A stretch of 64,000 bases of DNA, from positions 15,980-79,979 of the forward strand of contig JBBILC010000004.1 of NCBI GenBank assembly GCA_037445115.1. Reading direction: 5' to 3'. A program made the position numbers and the translations under genes. The stretch's first letter is position 1. Each line of letters opens with the position of its first letter. Below are positions 17,495 to 27,452 of this stretch, piece after piece. Below the pieces are notes generated by a model. That model saw only the letters and a program-made list of their open reading frames with translations, searched no databases and was not told the origin of the DNA. This DNA comes from Trichothermofontia sp037445115 (GTDB taxonomy: Bacteria > Cyanobacteriota > Cyanobacteriia > B231).

Positions 17495-17860
17495 ATGAGT
17501 CTAGTGCTAGTGGTAGAAGACAGTGTGCCGCAACGGGAGATGATCACTGAGCTATTAAAGAATAGTGGTCTGAAGGTCTATGTTGCTAGTGATGGTGTCG
17601 AAGCCTTAGAGCAGATCCAAGTTCAGCGTCCAGATCTGGTCGTATTGGATATTGTTATGCCCCGGATGAATGGGTACGAGGTGTGTCGGCGGATCAAAGC
17701 CGATACCAAAACCCAGGATATCCCTGTGGTGATGTGTTCCTCCAAGGGCGAAGAATTCGATCGCTATTGGGGAATGCGCCAGGGTGCAGATGCCTACATT
17801 GCCAAGCCATTTCAGCCAACGGAACTGGTTGGGACCGTCAAACAGCTTTTGCGCGGATAG
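17495..17860 (+). CDS. pilH: CheY-like response regulator (PilH type)
   Basis: A single receiver domain of 121 residues with no output domain. The acidic pocket (VVEDS), phosphorylated Asp in VVLDIVMPRMNGYEVC, switch serine in MCSSKGEEFD and Lys in YIAKPF are all present. It is the first gene of a run followed by a CheW, an MCP and a CheA, the arrangement of the cyanobacterial pil/hmp chemosensory clusters. The receiver probably takes phosphate from the CheA at 21.6 kb and controls type IV pilus motility. The usual preceding gene for a PatA-like PATAN-REC regulator (pilG) is missing here. Confidence 0.88.
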   Translation: MSLVLVVEDSVPQREMITELLKNSGLKVYVASDGVEALEQIQVQRPDLVVLDIVMPRMNGYEVCRRIKADTKTQDIPVVMCSSKGEEFDRYWGMRQGADAYIAKPFQPTELVGTVKQLLRG

Positions 17861-17878
17861 TGGGAGAAGAGAGAGGGT

Positions 17879-18421
17879 ATGGTCGCAAGTTCAGATTTTC
17901 TCAAGGGCCGAGGGCCAGGGCAGGTACCTGCTTTCCAGGGATCGGATGAGGGGATGGGTAATCCCGAAGGTGAGTTACACCTCCGATTCTATGTGCCTGC
18001 CGGTACTGAGTTTGCCCTCCATGCCGTCGGGATTAAGGAGGTGATTTCCCTTTCCCCCGATCGCATTACCCCCATACCCAATGTTTCTCCCCTGCTCCTG
18101 GGAACCCTCAACCTACGCGGCCAAGTGATTTGGGTTGCCGACTTGGGGCAATTTCTAGGGGATACCACCCTCCTTAATACCGATCGTAACGAGATTTCGG
18201 TGGTTGCCGTTCAGGACCAAGACACTATTCTAGGGCTGGCTGTGGACCAAATTGTGGGCATGGACTGGCTCGATCTCGACGAGTTACAAATTGCAAGCAA
18301 TGTACCTGACAGCATTCTGCCCTTTTTACGGGGGGAATGGGTTTTGAACGAGGACGCAGGTGAAACATTGCGGCTGCTTGACCAGGCAGCCATTATTCGG
18401 TCAGCACGGTGGGCAGCCTAG
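17879..18421 (+). CDS. pilI: CheW-like coupling protein (PilI type)
   Basis: A 180-residue CheW-domain protein (residues about 30-175) that links the chemoreceptor to the kinase. Typical segments are FALHAVGIKEVISLSPDRIT, LLLGTLNLRGQVIWVADL and LGLAVDQIVGMDWLD. The start ATG 17879 lies 18 bases past pilH and is preceded by GAGAGGG. The first 30 residues are polar and probably disordered. It ends 46 bases before pilJ, within the same operon. Confidence 0.9.
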   Translation: MVASSDFLKGRGPGQVPAFQGSDEGMGNPEGELHLRFYVPAGTEFALHAVGIKEVISLSPDRITPIPNVSPLLLGTLNLRGQVIWVADLGQFLGDTTLLNTDRNEISVVAVQDQDTILGLAVDQIVGMDWLDLDELQIASNVPDSILPFLRGEWVLNEDAGETLRLLDQAAIIRSARWAA

Positions 18422-18467
18422 ACTGCCGATATTTCCAGGACACTTAAAGCGGCAGGAGAAGTCATCG

Positions 18468-21416
18468 ATGGCGTCAAGCACAGGATACTCGCAACTTTAT
18501 CAGAAAGCCCAAGCAGCCTATATTGCTCAACAATACGAAGAGGCTGCGGGCTTTATTGATGAACTCATCGAACATCAGCCCGACGATTTCAGCGCCCACC
18601 TCCTGCGCGGCCATATTTATTGCTATGGCTTGCAGCAGTATGAGACTGCCCGCAGGGAATACCAAGCCGTTCTCAGCCTCACCACCGATCCGGACTATGT
18701 CACCTTGGCCAACCAAGGGTTAGGGGATGTGGAAGAATTTGGCGGTAGTGCCCCAGCCTATGCCGAGGGGTCAGGGACCGATAATGGTGCTGTCGCATCA
18801 GAGACAACAGCTAGCAGTAGCGCGACCGAGGTCCTGTCGGAGCGGGGGAGTGCCGCCTTTGATAGCAACGATGACTTTAACTTTGACGACTTCTCCCTGG
18901 ATAACAACCATTTCGCCGGAGAGGACCTAACCGAAACCGCCAACCCCTTTGAGAATCCCTTTGCGGCTGGCAGTGTGGATGAGTCGATGGGGGCAGGCGG
19001 ACGGGTCACGACCGATTTTGCCAGCAACCCTTTTAGCGATGAAGAGTTTGAAACCGATTTCTCCAGCGGGGAAACTGCCGAATCTCCCTTTAACTTTGCG
19101 GCTCCGGAAGGGGACTTTACGGATGAATTTTCGAACAACGCGTTCTCGGCCAATACTTTTGCCGAGAATAACTTCCCCGGAAGTGATTTAGCCGATGACT
19201 TTGGCATCGACTTGTCTGCCTCACTCTCCCCTGATGCCGAACTGGGGGATGCGGGGGCGATGCCCGACTTTAATTTTGAGGATGCCCTAGATATGGATAT
19301 GGGCGGGGCCGCACCCGCCAACCTGGGAGATGGCCCTAGCTTCGCACGGGCGGAAGATAGTGCCACCATGTTCCTGCCCGACCTGGATACGGCAGCCTTC
19401 AACCCACCGGATAGTGATGCGGTTACCTTCCCGGCGGCGGGGGCAGAAGCGTCTGGTGCTGATGCTAATCATACCTTTGTGCACCAACCAGCTCACGATG
19501 ACTTCAGCTTTGAGGAGGATTTTGGGCTGAATGAGTTTGAGCATCCCTTTGCGGGGGCCACTGATAACGGTGGCCAAGCCTTTGCCTCGGCATTTGAAGA
19601 TCAAACCATTGGCAGTCAAGATACCTTTGATACGGACGCCCAGGGGATGCCTGTGGCACCCGCTACGGGCAGTGCAGGTAGCCAAAGTGGGGTTGGTTTT
19701 TTAGATGATTTTGAGGATTTTGACGATGTGGGTAACCTACCCGATTTTGATCTGTCGGATACTTCCGGCGAACTGACAGGTGAGTTTCCCACGGACTCTG
19801 ATTTTTCCTTGAACGATGAGGCGGAGCGTCGGCGATCGGTGCGGACTTCTGGGTTCCGCCAGCCCCCGACTTCCTTTTCGGGTGAAAACCTGGATTTCAA
19901 TTTTGATACCGCTGCCGACGGGGCGGCAGCCTTTGGAGTTACCCCGGAGGCTGTGGAAGAGGCTGCCGCAGAACAGGGCTGGTTAGCACCCTTCCTCAAT
20001 GCGCCGATGGCGTCTAAACGCTGGATTACCGCAGGGGCAGCTGGTATTGTTTCCCTCCTCTCGGTCGCGGTGGTCAGTTATGTCGCGGCCAATCAGGCGA
20101 CCGATCGCAACCCCGCTGTGGTGGGTCAGTTGCAACGGACTGGGCTGCTGATGGCGGTGGTGGCTGGGGTCACCAGTGGGGCGACCACCCTCCTCCTCAA
20201 TGGCGTTGCGAATCAGCAAACTCAGCGATCGGTCACCGATTTACAGTCTCGCTTTGATGCCGTCATTCAGGGCAACCTGAATGCGAGGGCCGTTCCCCAT
20301 GCCGAGGATGAATGGGGACAATTGGCCGTAGGCTTTAACCGTATGATGCAATCGATGACAGCGGTTACAGCGGAAGCCCAACGCAAAGCCGATGAAATGG
20401 AACGGGCCAAGGAGGATCTGCAACGCCAGGTGATCAAACTCCTCGACGACGTGGAAGGGGCTGCACGGGGCGACCTCACCGTCCAAGCGGAGGTCACGGC
20501 AGACGTGCTAGGGGCGGTGGCTGACTCGTTTAACCTCACCATCCAAAACCTGCGGGAAATCGTCGTCCAAGTGAAGCAAGCCACGCGTCAGGTGGCCAAG
20601 GGAGCCTCGGATAACGAACAGTTTGCCCGGGGGCTGTCAGCGGACGCCTTGCGACAAGCGGAAGAGCTGGCCGTTACCCTCAACTCAGTCCAGGTGATGA
20701 CTGACTCGATCCAACGGGTGGCAGAAAGTGCCCGTGAGGCGGAAGATGTGGCGCGATCGGCCTCGGCAAGTGCCTGGAAGGGCGGTGAAGCGGTAGAACG
20801 CACTGTGGCGGGGATTTTGCGGATTCGGGAAACGGTGGCGGAAACGACCCGCAAGGTGAAGCGCTTAGCAGAATCCTCCCAGGAAATTTCTAAGATTGTG
20901 GCCTTGATTTCCCAAATTGCCTCGCGGACGAACCTGCTGGCATTGAATGCCAGTATTGAAGCGGCACGCGCCGGGGAAGCGGGCCGGGGGTTCGCGATCG
21001 TCGCGGATGAAGTGCGCCAATTGGCCGATCGGGCTGCTAAGGCATCCAAGGAAATTGAACAGATCGTATTGCAAATTCAGGGGGAAACCAGTTCCGTAAT
21101 GACCGCAATGGAAGAAGGCACCCAGCAGGTCATTGAGGGGACGAAATTGGCAGAACAGGCCAAGCGATCGCTCGACGATATCATCCAGGTGTCCAACCGG
21201 ATTGATACCCTGGTGCGATCGATTACGGCTGACACGGTAGAGCAAACCGAAACTTCACGGGCGGTGTCCCAGGTGATGCAATCAGTGGAACTCACGGCCC
21301 AGGAAACCTCCCAAGAAGCCCAGCGGGTATCGGCCTCACTGCAAAGTCTGGTGGGGGTTGCCCGTGACTTGCTCAACTCGGTGGAGCGGTTCCGCGTCGA
21401 AGCCACGGAGCGCTAG
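18468..21416 (+). CDS. pilJ: Methyl-accepting chemotaxis protein (PilJ type)
   Basis: A 982-residue chemoreceptor. A TPR-like N-terminal unit (residues 5-90, with AYIAQQYEEAAGFID and HLLRGHIYCYGLQQYE) is followed by a long acidic low-complexity stretch (about 100-500) rich in D, E, F, N and S with repeated NPF motifs. Two membrane helices lie near 517-540 and 556-580 with almost no loop between them. HAMP comes next, then the signalling hairpin with SRTNLLALNASIEAARAGE. With so short an external loop it probably senses through its cytosolic TPR region. The start is ATG 18468 with AGGAGA eight bases upstream; it has no GAF phytochrome domain, unlike PixJ. Confidence 0.9.
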   Translation: MASSTGYSQLYQKAQAAYIAQQYEEAAGFIDELIEHQPDDFSAHLLRGHIYCYGLQQYETARREYQAVLSLTTDPDYVTLANQGLGDVEEFGGSAPAYAEGSGTDNGAVASETTASSSATEVLSERGSAAFDSNDDFNFDDFSLDNNHFAGEDLTETANPFENPFAAGSVDESMGAGGRVTTDFASNPFSDEEFETDFSSGETAESPFNFAAPEGDFTDEFSNNAFSANTFAENNFPGSDLADDFGIDLSASLSPDAELGDAGAMPDFNFEDALDMDMGGAAPANLGDGPSFARAEDSATMFLPDLDTAAFNPPDSDAVTFPAAGAEASGADANHTFVHQPAHDDFSFEEDFGLNEFEHPFAGATDNGGQAFASAFEDQTIGSQDTFDTDAQGMPVAPATGSAGSQSGVGFLDDFEDFDDVGNLPDFDLSDTSGELTGEFPTDSDFSLNDEAERRRSVRTSGFRQPPTSFSGENLDFNFDTAADGAAAFGVTPEAVEEAAAEQGWLAPFLNAPMASKRWITAGAAGIVSLLSVAVVSYVAANQATDRNPAVVGQLQRTGLLMAVVAGVTSGATTLLLNGVANQQTQRSVTDLQSRFDAVIQGNLNARAVPHAEDEWGQLAVGFNRMMQSMTAVTAEAQRKADEMERAKEDLQRQVIKLLDDVEGAARGDLTVQAEVTADVLGAVADSFNLTIQNLREIVVQVKQATRQVAKGASDNEQFARGLSADALRQAEELAVTLNSVQVMTDSIQRVAESAREAEDVARSASASAWKGGEAVERTVAGILRIRETVAETTRKVKRLAESSQEISKIVALISQIASRTNLLALNASIEAARAGEAGRGFAIVADEVRQLADRAAKASKEIEQIVLQIQGETSSVMTAMEEGTQQVIEGTKLAEQAKRSLDDIIQVSNRIDTLVRSITADTVEQTETSRAVSQVMQSVELTAQETSQEAQRVSASLQSLVGVARDLLNSVERFRVEATER

Positions 21417-21602
21417 GAATGATGCTGATTCAAATGGGATCGGGTACATTAGAGCCATACCAGTTAGCGCCATCAGTTAGCGCCATTAGGGACACCCCCA
21501 AGCTGACTGCCCCCCTTAAACGCTGGGATACCCCATTGGATGACCAGTAATGGTCAGGGAAGCCACCACTCGCGGCCTATATGAAGAACTAGGGATACTG
21601 CT

Positions 21603-24600
21603 ATGCAGCCGGATCAGCAACAACGGATCATGGGCTACTTCATCGAAGAAGCGAAGGAGCATCTGAGTACGATCGAACGTGGCCTCCTGACCCTGCAAAC
21701 CACGATCGACGACCCAGAAGGGATTCAGGAACTCTTCCGGGCTGCCCACTCCGTTAAGGGGGGAGCGGCCATGCTGGGGCTAGACAGTATCCAAAAAATT
21801 TCCCACCGTCTGGAGGATTATTTCAAGGTTCTCCAGGAACATCCTATCCAGGTTGATCAATCCCTAGAGTCCTTATTCTTGAAAGGATTTGATGCTCTGA
21901 GTGATCTGCTGGAGGAATTGCAAACCCCCTTGGGGTTGACGGAGGACAGCGCCAGTCGGATTATTGCAACCGTTGAACCTGTCTTACAATCCCTAGGCCA
22001 ACACCTGGATCAACTGGTCGCCGAGAGCACCACTGGGCCACACCGCACCGCGCCTTCAACCCCCAGTCGTCCCCCGATCACGACCCCTGCGGTGGTCGAA
22101 CTGCCCGCCAGTCCGCCGGAAGACAGTGCTCTGCAACTTATCTTTCGCAGTGACGTCCCCACACGCCTGCGGGAAATGTTGCAACTATTCAAGCAACCGG
22201 AACACTCTGCCCCGGCCCGCCAACAACTGCGTGAGATTTGCCGGAGCCTCGAACAAGCGGGGGAACAGTTTGCTCTCCATGCCTGGTGTGACCTGATTCG
22301 GGCGGTAGCCCAGGCGATCGCTAACCCCAATAATTCTCACCGTGCCCTAGCTTCGATCGTCATTCGAGAAGTCAAGCAGGCCCAAGAGCTAGTCCTCTCA
22401 GGACGGGCCGACGCGATCGCCATTAGCCCAGCCTTGCAAGACTTGCTCCCTGCCGAGGCGAGCTACGCCCCTCCCACCGAGGATGATTTGGATAGCTGGC
22501 TAGCGACCGCTGAAACCGATCCCTCCGTCCTCACCTCCTTGGGGCTTGAGGCCCTCCCAGAGGCAGAGGCCGCTCCGGTAACCGAGGCTGCCGCCCCCCG
22601 TACCCTAGAAGCATCCCTGGGGAACGCTGGATCTCCCGAAGCTGGGGCCAAAATGGGGCCAGAGGTGGGGATGGCCGAACTCAACTCCCTTGCCGATCTG
22701 TTTGAAGGTGAGGTCCCCGACCTGGATCTTAGTTGGGAGGAGGAAGTGCTGGGGTTCCAGGAGCCAAATGCGATGGCGGAGTCGGCAACGGCTGATTTAC
22801 CGGGCGATCTTACGGATTTACTGGCCCATGCCACCGACACGGCGGAGCCACGGACCCTGGTGACTGAAGACTTGGACTTCCTGGATTTTCTCGATGACAG
22901 TGGTGCCGATACGGGTAGCCCCGCTGCCGCCCCAGCATCAAGCCAAGCCGTTGCACCGAGCGATACCGACAGTTTTGAAGATTTATTATCGATTTACGGT
23001 AGCCCGGATCAGGAGTCAGAAGCGGTTGAGATCGCTTCCCCCCCTACTGCCGCCACGGATGCCTCTCTAGATGACTTTGAAGAACTGCTGGCGGAATTGG
23101 ATGTCGGCGGTTCAGCGGCCACCACCGCCGCAAACGATACCGATCCGGCCCTGCGGGGTCTAGAGGCCATTTTCGAGGACTTCTCCGTGGCTGAGCCGGA
23201 TCTCTTGGCAAGCCTCGAAGCGGTGACTGAAACCGCACCCCCCGAAACAACAGCCGAAGCGGTGGCAACGCCAACCGCCGTACCGCCCGTGCCACCAGAG
23301 GAAGCAGCCGTAGTTGAGGAAAGCGCTGCCTGGGATCTAGAGATGTTAGAGTTCGATACGGGTCTCGCCGCGATACCTGAAACACCCCCTCCGGTTGTTC
23401 CAGCCTCCGGCATGCCAGAAACCAGTGCGTACCCGGTTGACCAAGCGGAGGCCGATCTAGACGCCTTATTAGAAGAGATGACCCTAACGGAGGCGGGATC
23501 TGCCGAGATCAGGGCGACGGCCTTAGAGGCAGACATTGGGGAATTCCTGGATGCGATTGTTGATGAAACCGCCGAATCGCTTGCTACCGTTAGCCTCACC
23601 GAGGTCCAAGGGGCAGGGGATCTGGAGGATTGGGCAGAATTGCTGGAAACCACGGTCCCCATCACCGCAGCGGGCGGAGCGGACCTGGATAATCTGGAAA
23701 CTGGCTGGTCAGACACCGAGTGGCCAGAGGCAGAAGCCCTCTCTGAAGCCCTAGCGATGGATGAGCTAGATCAGGAGGCTTCCCCTGCGCCAGACCTTGA
23801 CCTTGGCAGTTTTGAAGATGTCCCTAGTCCGGCAACGTCGGAATTGGCGACTGCCGTGGAAGCCTTTGTTCCCCCCGCTACCCAACGTCAGTTAGTGACT
23901 GATCCGTGGGAGGTGATGTTTGGCGAAGAAGAACTGCTGCTCACCGAAACCGATGCAGCCCTCACCGATGCGACCGATACGGCCACTCGCGATCGTCCGT
24001 CCCCCACCACGGGCACCCTATCGGACCCAACGGAAGATACCCTAACGGATAGCAGTGAAGCGGATAAGACGGCGTTAGTCGAACCCTCACTGCCCATCAC
24101 CTCGGAACTGCCTGCGAATTGGGCGGAAGAGATTAATGACTTCTTTGGGGTTGAACCTGCGATCGCCCCCTCGGCGGCTGAAGCTGAACTGACCAGTGAG
24201 GATTGGCTAGCCGAAATGGCCTCAGAACCCTTGCCGGCGATCGATCTAGACGTTGAGCCAGAAGCGCTGCCTGCTGAGACTGCCGTCGCTGAGATCGAAC
24301 ACCCTTGGCCGAGTGCCGTGAAGTCAGAGCTAGACGAATTGTTAGCAGAGCAGGCTGAAGGCGGCTTGTCTGAAGCTGATGCAACGGTCATTACCGAGTT
24401 GCTAGAAGTCGGGAGGGATGCTGGTGTTCTAGAGAATTGGGATAATCTGGGTGATCTGGACAATCTGGGTGATCTGGATAATTTAGATAACTTAGGAGCC
24501 TTGGGTGATCGCGAGACCGGGGAAAGGGAAGTGGCCCAGGAACCGTCCGCCTCAGCGTTTGTGCCTGTTCAAGCGATGGAGGTAGCGCCTGAAGGGCTAG

Positions 24601-27329
24601 GGGTGGCAACGACGCCAACCGAGATGATGGCAGAAGAAGCCGCTACGGAAGAATTTCCAGAACACCTTTTCGATGATTTTGTCCATGACGAGGAGCTAGA
24701 GTTAGCCGAGATTGACATTGAACCCTCCAGCGAGGTTGGGGAGGGAGAAGACATTGCCACCACCCTGGGGTTGGAGCAGATTGATCTCCTGGTCGATGTG
24801 ACTAGTGATGGAGCAGCGGCTGATGTGGACTTTGCGGGTCTGGATCAAGAATTGGAATCCCTGGCATTGGATGCCCTAGATCTGGGTGATCTGGGAGGTG
24901 AAGCAGAGGAAGCCGCGATCGCGGTGGAGGCTGCTCGGTCGGAAGTAGGCTTGGAACTCGGACTGGAACTCACACCTGGGTTAGAGTCTGAATTAGAGGG
25001 CTTAGACGAGTTGGACGCCCTGTTGGCAGAAGATATGGCAGTCGTGGACACGGGGCCAACAGCGGGGTTTGAAGAACTGGACGCCTTATTGGAAGCGGAG
25101 GCATCGCCAGCGCCCCAAGCATCAGCAGCCGTGACCGCCCCGGTAACCGAAGCAACCGACTTTTCTGACCTGGAATCCCTGCTCGGTGAAGATAGGGGCG
25201 TCAGTCAAGTCCCCGGCCCTGTGGTAGCGGCTCCAGCGACGAAAGCTCTCAAGGTAGAAGATGACGAATTTGACGACCTAGAAAAGCTCCTGAAGGCGGC
25301 TGATGAAACCCTAGGCGGACCAGCGGTCGCGGCTAACCGAGTGCAGACGCCGATCGGGCGGCGGCGGGGGGCAATGGTCGAGCAAACCATGCGGGTACCC
25401 GTCAAGCAATTGGACGGCCTCAGCAATCTCGTGGGGGAATTAGTGGTCAGCCGCAATAGCCTGGAGCAAAACCAGGAACGCCTGCGCCAATTCCTGGACA
25501 ACCTGCTCTACCAGGTGCAGCAGTTAAGCGATGTGGGCCAGCGGATGCGGGATCTGTATGAGCGATCGCTGCTGGAAGCCTCACTGCTCTCCCACCGTCA
25601 GGGTCACCAGGCCCCCACAACGGGGGCTAGCCACACCAGCAACGGCAGCGGCGACCATTCAACGGGGGTTAGCTTTGATGCCCTGGAAATGGACCGTTTT
25701 ACCGCCTTCCATACCCTGTCCCAGGAAATGATTGAACTCATCGTCCGGGTGCGGGAGTCGGCTTCGGATATTGAATTCACCGGGGATGAAACCGATCAGA
25801 TCACCCGGCAATTCCGCCAAATTACAACCCAACTGCAAGAAAGCCTGACCCGATCGCGCATGGTGCCCTTTGCCCAAGCAGCCGATCGCCTGCCACGGGC
25901 CGTGCGGGATATTTCCCTCAAGTGTGGGAAACAGGCAGATTTACAAGTTGAAGGGCGGGATACGCTGATCGACAAGATGATCCTGGAGCAGTTGTACGAT
26001 CCCCTCACCCACCTGGTGAATAACGCCATTACCCACGGAATTGAGACCCCAGCGGAACGGACCGCCGCAGGCAAGCCCCCTAAGGGACGGATCAGCATTC
26101 GGGCCTTCCACACCGGTAACCAAACCGTGATTGCGATCGCCGATGATGGGGCCGGGATTGATGCCGATCGGGTCAAACGCAAGGGGATTGAGAAGGGGTT
26201 GATTACCCCCCAAGAGGCCCAGACCATGAGTCGGCTGGATGCCTATGACCTACTGTTCCTACCAGGGTTTAGCACTAAGGACAAAGCGGATGACTTTGCG
26301 GGGCGGGGCGTGGGCATGGACGTGGTGCGGACCAGCCTGAGCGAAATTCGCGGCGCGATCACCACCGACTCTACCCTGGGCAAAGGCACAACCTTTACGA
26401 TTCGGCTACCGCTGACCCTGAGTATTTCCAAGGCGCTGCTGTGCTTAAGCAACCGTACCCGCATTGCCTTCCCGATGGACGGGGTAGAAGATATGCTCGA
26501 TGTCCCCAGGGATCGGGTGCAAACCAATGAAGAGGGCCAAACCTGCATTCTTTGGCGGGATACGCTGCTGCCCTTCCGTCCCCTCGCCGATCTACTCAAA
26601 TACAACCGCCAAATGGGGCGGGGCAGTATCTACGGTGGGGGAACCCTGGATGATGACATCATCTCCGTAGTGGTTCTGCGCAGTGCCAGTAACTTTGTGG
26701 CCCTCCAGGTTGACCAGGTAGAGGGTGAACGGGAAATTGTGATTAAGCAACTGGAAGGTCCCGTTCCCAAACCCATTGGTATTGCCGGGGCGACGGTTAT
26801 GGGGGATGGCCGCATTATGCCGATCGCGGATGTGTTGGAGTTAATTGACCTCGCAATGGGCCGGATGCGCGGTGGCACCAGCAGTATGTGGGAGCAGCAA
26901 CAGCCGCCGTCAGTGGAGATCGAAGCAACGACCACCGAACCCACGGTGTTGATCGTAGACGACTCGATCACGGTCCGCGAATTGCTATCCATGACCTTTA
27001 CCAAGTCGGGTTACCGGGTAGAGCAAGCCCGCGACGGTCAGGAGGCTTGGGAAAAACTGCGATCGGGTCTCCCCTGTGATCTCGTCTTCTGCGATATTGA
27101 AATGCCCCGGATGGATGGTTTGGAATTGCTCTCGCGACTGCAAAAAGACCCCCACCTCAGCCAAGTTCCGATCGCCATGCTCACCTCACGGGGGGCCGAT
27201 CGCCACCGGCAAATGGCCATCCAACTGGGTGCAAGTGGGTACTTTACCAAGCCCTATCTGGAAGAAGCGTTACTGGATGCGGCGTCGCGGATGCTCAAGG
27301 GCGAGGTATTGGTGGCGACGGGGGCTTAG
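21603..27329 (+). CDS. pilL: CheA-like hybrid histidine kinase (PilL type)
   Basis: A very large (1908-residue) chemotaxis kinase. Order: N-terminal Hpt (residues 1-105; phosphorylated His49 in FRAAHSVKGGAAMLG); a huge acidic linker, about 130-1240, rich in A, E, D, L and T; dimerisation domain near 1256; ATPase near 1456-1560 with LVNNAITHGIETP and DDGAGI and GRGVGMDVV; CheW-like regulatory domain from about 1610; and a C-terminal receiver (1779-1900, FCDIEMPRMDG). It autophosphorylates on His49 under control of PilJ/PilI and passes phosphate to its own receiver and to PilH. The linker is over half the protein and carries small tandem repeats. It is the last gene of the operon, 186 bp after pilJ. 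Confidence 0.92.
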   Translation: MQPDQQQRIMGYFIEEAKEHLSTIERGLLTLQTTIDDPEGIQELFRAAHSVKGGAAMLGLDSIQKISHRLEDYFKVLQEHPIQVDQSLESLFLKGFDALSDLLEELQTPLGLTEDSASRIIATVEPVLQSLGQHLDQLVAESTTGPHRTAPSTPSRPPITTPAVVELPASPPEDSALQLIFRSDVPTRLREMLQLFKQPEHSAPARQQLREICRSLEQAGEQFALHAWCDLIRAVAQAIANPNNSHRALASIVIREVKQAQELVLSGRADAIAISPALQDLLPAEASYAPPTEDDLDSWLATAETDPSVLTSLGLEALPEAEAAPVTEAAAPRTLEASLGNAGSPEAGAKMGPEVGMAELNSLADLFEGEVPDLDLSWEEEVLGFQEPNAMAESATADLPGDLTDLLAHATDTAEPRTLVTEDLDFLDFLDDSGADTGSPAAAPASSQAVAPSDTDSFEDLLSIYGSPDQESEAVEIASPPTAATDASLDDFEELLAELDVGGSAATTAANDTDPALRGLEAIFEDFSVAEPDLLASLEAVTETAPPETTAEAVATPTAVPPVPPEEAAVVEESAAWDLEMLEFDTGLAAIPETPPPVVPASGMPETSAYPVDQAEADLDALLEEMTLTEAGSAEIRATALEADIGEFLDAIVDETAESLATVSLTEVQGAGDLEDWAELLETTVPITAAGGADLDNLETGWSDTEWPEAEALSEALAMDELDQEASPAPDLDLGSFEDVPSPATSELATAVEAFVPPATQRQLVTDPWEVMFGEEELLLTETDAALTDATDTATRDRPSPTTGTLSDPTEDTLTDSSEADKTALVEPSLPITSELPANWAEEINDFFGVEPAIAPSAAEAELTSEDWLAEMASEPLPAIDLDVEPEALPAETAVAEIEHPWPSAVKSELDELLAEQAEGGLSEADATVITELLEVGRDAGVLENWDNLGDLDNLGDLDNLDNLGALGDRETGEREVAQEPSASAFVPVQAMEVAPEGLGVATTPTEMMAEEAATEEFPEHLFDDFVHDEELELAEIDIEPSSEVGEGEDIATTLGLEQIDLLVDVTSDGAAADVDFAGLDQELESLALDALDLGDLGGEAEEAAIAVEAARSEVGLELGLELTPGLESELEGLDELDALLAEDMAVVDTGPTAGFEELDALLEAEASPAPQASAAVTAPVTEATDFSDLESLLGEDRGVSQVPGPVVAAPATKALKVEDDEFDDLEKLLKAADETLGGPAVAANRVQTPIGRRRGAMVEQTMRVPVKQLDGLSNLVGELVVSRNSLEQNQERLRQFLDNLLYQVQQLSDVGQRMRDLYERSLLEASLLSHRQGHQAPTTGASHTSNGSGDHSTGVSFDALEMDRFTAFHTLSQEMIELIVRVRESASDIEFTGDETDQITRQFRQITTQLQESLTRSRMVPFAQAADRLPRAVRDISLKCGKQADLQVEGRDTLIDKMILEQLYDPLTHLVNNAITHGIETPAERTAAGKPPKGRISIRAFHTGNQTVIAIADDGAGIDADRVKRKGIEKGLITPQEAQTMSRLDAYDLLFLPGFSTKDKADDFAGRGVGMDVVRTSLSEIRGAITTDSTLGKGTTFTIRLPLTLSISKALLCLSNRTRIAFPMDGVEDMLDVPRDRVQTNEEGQTCILWRDTLLPFRPLADLLKYNRQMGRGSIYGGGTLDDDIISVVVLRSASNFVALQVDQVEGEREIVIKQLEGPVPKPIGIAGATVMGDGRIMPIADVLELIDLAMGRMRGGTSSMWEQQQPPSVEIEATTTEPTVLIVDDSITVRELLSMTFTKSGYRVEQARDGQEAWEKLRSGLPCDLVFCDIEMPRMDGLELLSRLQKDPHLSQVPIAMLTSRGADRHRQMAIQLGASGYFTKPYLEEALLDAASRMLKGEVLVATGA
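24441..24494 (+). repeat. 18-bp coding tandem repeat in pilL
   Basis: Units GATAATCTGGGTGATCTG and GACAATCTGGGTGATCTG followed by a decayed third unit. They encode repeated DNLGDL in the acidic linker. The array keeps the reading frame, so unit gain or loss would only change linker length. Confidence 0.75.
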
Positions 27330-27452
27330 GGGATAAGCGTAGAGAACGACCGGCAGGGAACCCCTAAAGCACCCCGGATACTCCGTCAACACTCAGTTGA
27401 CCTCAGACTACAATAGCTAAAGAAACGTAACCAACTTGAGTGAAATCTTAAT

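Noticed and set aside
17310..17495. Small frame overlapping the pilH start as a possible gene or pilG remnant
   Set aside because: No receiver or PATAN motif and no ribosome-binding site; the candidate promoter for pilH lies inside it.
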